DNA from: JBEIHX01 sp040381075
GTDB taxonomy: Bacteria > Pseudomonadota > Alphaproteobacteria > Caulobacterales > Aquidulcibacteraceae
Length of the DNA: 64,000 nt
Direction of reading: 5' to 3'
Assembly: GCA_040381075.1 (NCBI GenBank)
Contig: JBEIHX010000019.1
Coordinates: 5,945 to 69,944 of the forward strand
The first letter of the stretch is position 1; every line of letters starts with the position of its first letter. Below, one piece after another: positions 61,290-64,000 of this stretch. The notes below the pieces were generated by a model. That model saw only the letters and a list, made by a program, of their open reading frames with translations, was not told the DNA's origin and did not search any database. A program made the position numbers and the translations under genes.

Positions 61290-61912
61290 GCCGCAGTATT
61301 GGCGCGCTTCTCGACGATTTGCCGCGCCGGCGCGAGGGCCCATCCCGGCAAGCGGCTGATGTTGCGCGCGAGGTCTGAGGTTGCCGCCTTGGGGGCATGA
61401 CGTGCAATCGTGTCCGCGGCGCGATCTAGCGGGATGCTTGCGGCCCGCGCCCAAACAAGCGCTTGAACGATCGGCGCCGCCTTTGAACTGATCCATGGAC
61501 GCACGGCTGACGGGGCGGTGACCAGCTTCACCTTTCGGCCGTTCAGCATGAAGTCCGCTGCCCGCCCGGTTGTAACGAAGGTCAGCCGTGTCGGCACGGC
61601 GGTGGTCAAGCCCATGGCATAGGCCGCCGCCAAGTCGTCGCGGATGATGGCGTGCCCGGTCCGCCGCGTCATGGCGGCAAGCGCAGCGTCAACATCAACA
61701 GGGGCGGCGTCGTCCAGACGTGCGCTCTGGCGTGGCCAGTCGTAAAGCCCGCGCGACACGCGGCGCAGCGTCCCCGCCTTTACGAGCCGGCAAAGGGCCT
61801 GATCGACCGCGGCCCGCCCGCCCAAGTCCAGAAAGTCCCTGGCCGCGAAGACGCGTTGTCCGCGCCCTGCGGCACGGATGCGCTTCACGATGCTGTCGCT
61901 CAAGGCGGACAT
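61286..61912 (-). CDS. AbiEi-type antitoxin / transcriptional autorepressor
   Basis: About 208 residues from the ATG at 61912 with GGAG 7 bases upstream. An N-terminal winged helix (AARDFLDLGGRAAVDQALCR, LVKAGTLRRVSRGLYDWPR) is followed by the AbiEi C-terminal domain with FVTTGRAADFMLNGRKVKLV. Such antitoxins both neutralise AbiEii and repress their own promoter by binding inverted repeats, and a suitable palindrome lies 24 bases upstream. The antitoxin appears intact although its toxin is truncated. Confidence 0.85.
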   Translation of the reverse strand: MSALSDSIVKRIRAAGRGQRVFAARDFLDLGGRAAVDQALCRLVKAGTLRRVSRGLYDWPRQSARLDDAAPVDVDAALAAMTRRTGHAIIRDDLAAAYAMGLTTAVPTRLTFVTTGRAADFMLNGRKVKLVTAPSAVRPWISSKAAPIVQALVWARAASIPLDRAADTIARHAPKAATSDLARNISRLPGWALAPARQIVEKRANTAA

Positions 61913-61936
61913 GGGCTCGCTCCGGTTCTCCACGTA

Positions 61937-61957
61937 AGAAATATGGTACATATTTCT
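61937..61957. promoter_or_regulatory. Palindromic operator of the AbiE-like pair
   Basis: A perfect inverted repeat: agaaatat (61937-61944), five-base centre ggtac, atatttct (61950-61957). It is an AT-rich island in GC-rich DNA and lies just upstream of the antitoxin start, the usual place for AbiEi autorepression. Confidence 0.7.
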
Positions 61958-62380
61958 GACAACACAAGGTTAACTTCTGGCCCGCCCGGTCGCTCTCGCC
62001 GTCCGATGGGGTGCGCCGCTGCCTCAAGGCAGGCGCAACGCCTGCGATCGTCATGAAAGACCAGCTCTTGGACAGGTTTCACTTCAGCCGCTCTCACCAG
62101 TTATGCCGCAGGGCGCGGCATAGCCGCCCCCGCAACATGTCGATGCCGTCGACATGTCGGCGCGGCAAACGCCTTGGATGCGGTGAGCCATCAGATGGGC
62201 GCCAAGAGGAATGACGCGGAACCCGGCGGCGCCGCGCCGGGGCTGCCTCCCGGCTGTAACCCGGCGCATCATGGCGCTGGAGGCGGCGATGGCTTTGGCG
62301 ACCGACGACGAATGGTGGACGACGGATCGGGTCTGAGCGCACTTGAAGCTCAGCAAGCGGGCGCTGTGGGACTTGCGCGT
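61958..62380. other. Non-coding stretch in the element scar
   Basis: About 420 bases between the AbiE operator and the trbB fragment. No frame resembles a known protein; frames are short and of GC-rich background composition. It is probably debris of the integrated element. Confidence 0.5.
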
Positions 62381-62785
62381 TCACCCGACCAAAGCGTTTC
62401 CGGCAGCGATTAAGCTACAGAACCTTACCTCCTCCACCCTCCGTCCCTGTACGGTCCGCCGGATAAACACCACCACATCCACTGCCTGCTGAATGAGCCG
62501 CGTCGGCGCTTTCGTCGCCACCTCGCCGATCAAGTCCTCCAGTCGATTCAAAGCCTCTGATGCCGAATTGGCGTGGATCCTCGACAGCCCACCCGGATGG
62601 CCGGTGTTCCAGGCTTTCAGGGTTTCGAGCGATGCCGCGCCATCTCGAATTTCGCCGATGACAATCCGGTCGGGCCGCATGCGCAGCGCATCGCGCACGA
62701 GGTCGGCGACGGTGACGGCATGCGGCGCCCGGCGGGTGAGGGCTGCGACCTGGTCGGCGTCGCTGATGGAGACTCTCGCTCTCAT
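62381..62785 (-). pseudogene. Fragment of conjugative ATPase TrbB (copy A)
   Basis: The region encodes the C-terminal part of a VirB11-type secretion ATPase: Walker B region IVIGEIRDGAA and the His box GGLSRIHANS. Compared with the copy at 63558-64000 it differs at 8 of about 109 aligned residues (DQVAALTRR onward). Its upstream part (Walker A domain) is missing, and the C-terminus diverges after about 62433. The ATG at 62785 is a chance start. It is a decayed or duplicated piece, not a functional gene. Confidence 0.82.
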
Positions 62786-62843
62786 GAAGACAACACCGAC
62801 CGTTTGGCGACTGGACGCAGGGGCTCAGCGCCGCCGCTGCGGC

Positions 62844-63287
62844 TTAAGAGAGCAATGTGTCAATGAGCGCTGCATTTCCGGGCTCGAACGGGTTGATGAA
62901 GCGCAGCCCCTGCAGCGTGCGTCCATCTTGCAAATCTTCGGTGAGGAGGGCTTTGGCGCCGCTGCGCTCGGCGACAGCGCAAATCACCGCGTCCCAAATC
63001 TGAAGCCCATGGCTGTGCGCGACATCGGCGGCGGCGGCGATGGCTTCGTCGGTTGTCGGCGGCGTGAGGAATGCGGCGCGATAGAGCGCCACTTGTTTCA
63101 GCGCTTCTGGGAATGAAGCGGGGGCCCGCCGCTGCACGACGCGCAGGAATTCACCAAGGCATTGGGCGGGGATGACGCCATCGCGGTCGGCGCGCACGAT
63201 GATGTCGATCGCGCGTTTTCCTTTTTCCGAGCCTGGCTCCAGCTCTGCGTAGAGCAGAATATTGCTATCGAGCGCCACGCGGGTCAT
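62844..63287 (-). CDS. PIN-domain toxin (VapC-like)
   Basis: A 147-residue PIN nuclease. The acidic metal-binding positions are Asp in VALDSNILLYAELE, Glu in CLGEFLRVV, Asp in IWDAVICAVAE and Asp in LLTEDLQDG. Such toxins cleave tRNA or rRNA when released from the antitoxin. The start overlaps the antitoxin stop by 4 bases. The pair sits between two trbB copies. Confidence 0.9.
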   Translation of the reverse strand: MTRVALDSNILLYAELEPGSEKGKRAIDIIVRADRDGVIPAQCLGEFLRVVQRRAPASFPEALKQVALYRAAFLTPPTTDEAIAAAADVAHSHGLQIWDAVICAVAERSGAKALLTEDLQDGRTLQGLRFINPFEPGNAALIDTLLS

Positions 63288-63541
63288 GCATCGTCGCCGT
63301 ACTTGTCGTCTTCGGTGATCTTGCCCAGCCGAAATCCGGTTTCAGGTTTTTTCGCGAGGCTTTTCACAAGCGCCTCGTGCGCAGCGCGCCAATCGGCGTC
63401 CTCCGTTCGGTCAGCGGCCTGGGGCGCGACCTTGGCGACGGGTACGCCGTTTTTGGTAATGACGATGGTCTCGCCGCGTTCGGCCGCGGCGATCACCTGG
63501 GAGAAGTTCTGATTGGCTTCCCGGACTGACATTTCACGCAT
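63284..63541 (-). CDS. Phd/YefM-family antitoxin
   Basis: An 85-residue antitoxin. The DNA-binding N-terminus is SVREANQNFSQVIAAAERG followed by ETIVITKNGVPVAKVAP; the C-terminal tail (TGFRLGKITEDDKYG) would wrap the PIN toxin. Phd-type antitoxins bind a palindrome at their own promoter; an imperfect one lies 16 bases upstream of the start. It is coupled to the toxin by a 4-base overlap. Confidence 0.9.
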   Translation of the reverse strand: MREMSVREANQNFSQVIAAAERGETIVITKNGVPVAKVAPQAADRTEDADWRAAHEALVKSLAKKPETGFRLGKITEDDKYGDDA

Positions 63542-63557
63542 GGGCTCGCCTCATGTT

Positions 63558-63573
63558 CTACGTTGCAACATAG
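63558..63573. promoter_or_regulatory. Near-palindromic operator of the Phd/PIN pair
   Basis: ctacgttg/caacatag is a 16-base inverted repeat with one mismatched pair, just upstream of the antitoxin start. Phd/YefM proteins bind such short palindromes. The stop codon of trbB copy B (cta on the plus strand) lies inside it. Confidence 0.55.
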
Positions 63574-64000
63574 CAAGGCGCGCGCTGTCTGACAACAATC
63601 TTTTCCACCTTCCGCCCTTGTGCGGTCCGCCGAATGAAGACCACCACCTCCACAGCCTGCTGAATGAGCCGCGTTGGCGCCTTCGTCGCCACCTCGCCGA
63701 TCAAATCCTCCAGCCGGTTGATCGCCTCCGCCGCCGAATTGGCGTGGATCGTGGAAAGCCCGCCCGGATGGCCGGTGTTCCAGGCTTTCAGGGTTTCGAG
63801 CGCTGCCGCGCCATCTCGAATTTCGCCGATGACGATCCGGTCGGGCCGCATGCGCAGGGCATCGCGCACGAGGTCTGCCACGGTGACGGCATGCGGCGCC
63901 CGGCGGGTGAGGGCTGCGACCTGATCAGTGGCGCTGCATTGCAGTTCGGGCGTGTCCTCGATCAGGAACACGCGGTCATTGGCGAAGGCGGGCAGGGCCA
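63558..64000 (-). CDS. trbB: Conjugative transfer ATPase TrbB (copy B), 5' end beyond window
   Basis: The minus-strand frame is open to the window edge and codes for the C-terminal half of a VirB11-type ATPase of a type IV conjugation system: FANDRVFLIEDTPELQCSA, LRMRPDRIVIGEIRDGAA, GGLSTIHANSAAEAINRLED and AVEVVVFIRRT. It powers pilus assembly or DNA transfer at the inner membrane. The last codons run into the operator of the toxin-antitoxin pair, so the natural C-terminus may be altered. The intact gene and the rest of trb presumably lie past the window end. Confidence 0.88.
   Translation of the reverse strand, partial: ALPAFANDRVFLIEDTPELQCSATDQVAALTRRAPHAVTVADLVRDALRMRPDRIVIGEIRDGAAALETLKAWNTGHPGGLSTIHANSAAEAINRLEDLIGEVATKAPTRLIQQAVEVVVFIRRTAQGRKVEKIVVRQRAPCYVAT

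Noticed and set aside
1..64000. CRISPR arrays, rRNA operons or complete insertion sequences
   Set aside because: The short tandem repeats have no spacers, no rRNA-like stretch was seen, and no transposase frame or terminal inverted repeats were found.
60266..64000. Second copy of the tRNA-Val 3' end as attR
   Set aside because: No repeat of the T arm and acceptor sequence was found in the rest of the window; it may lie further downstream.

Overview
The window is about 64 kb of GC-rich DNA from an alphaproteobacterium that makes bacteriochlorophyll a, most likely an aerobic anoxygenic phototroph. The evidence is a photosynthesis gene cluster with the oxygen-dependent cyclase gene acsF, the PpsR/AerR regulator pair, the reaction-centre gene puhA with its assembly factors, and hemA for 5-aminolevulinate synthase (the alphaproteobacterial C4 route). 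The pufLM, crt and bchXYZ genes are not in this window. I cannot name the order or genus from sequence alone.

1-31 kb is a catabolic and housekeeping region. It holds a TonB-dependent receptor cut by the window edge, two acyl-CoA synthetases with an alpha/beta hydrolase, a coupled three-gene cassette (small-molecule kinase, enolase-like protein, D-2-hydroxyacid dehydrogenase), a VOC protein, an HsaA-like flavin monooxygenase with a MarR regulator, an MFS/PPIase pair divergent from DUF3604 and HupE/UreJ-like genes, a nitroreductase, an aldehyde dehydrogenase, thioredoxin 2, an alcohol dehydrogenase, an SDR, and a beta-oxidation operon (thiolase, FadJ-like, MoxR ATPase, VWA protein, acyl-CoA dehydrogenase).

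31.8-34.5 kb looks like an inorganic-carbon module: an SbtA-type bicarbonate transporter, a divergent lipoprotein of the family that contains iota-class carbonic anhydrases, and a LysR regulator.

34.9-58.6 kb is the photosynthesis cluster. A minus-strand superoperon of about 16.6 kb runs bchF-N-B-H-L-M-lhaA-puhA-puhB-puhC-orf98-acsF-puhE-hemA-idi, with almost every junction overlapping or only a few bases apart. Divergent from it on the plus strand lie aerR-ppsR and bchG-pucC2-bchP plus a small membrane protein. Two adjoining PpsR-type half-consensus sites lie between bchF and aerR.

58.7-64 kb begins with a coiled-coil membrane protein and a tRNA-Val(GAC), then enters the scar of an integrated element. 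This has a truncated P4-type integrase fused tail-to-tail to a truncated AbiEii toxin, an AbiEi antitoxin with a palindromic operator, and a Phd/VapC-type toxin-antitoxin pair between two partial copies of trbB.

A recurring oddity is short tandem repeats of 12-15 bp (five separate, unrelated units), most of them just before a start codon or inside an N-terminal or linker region.
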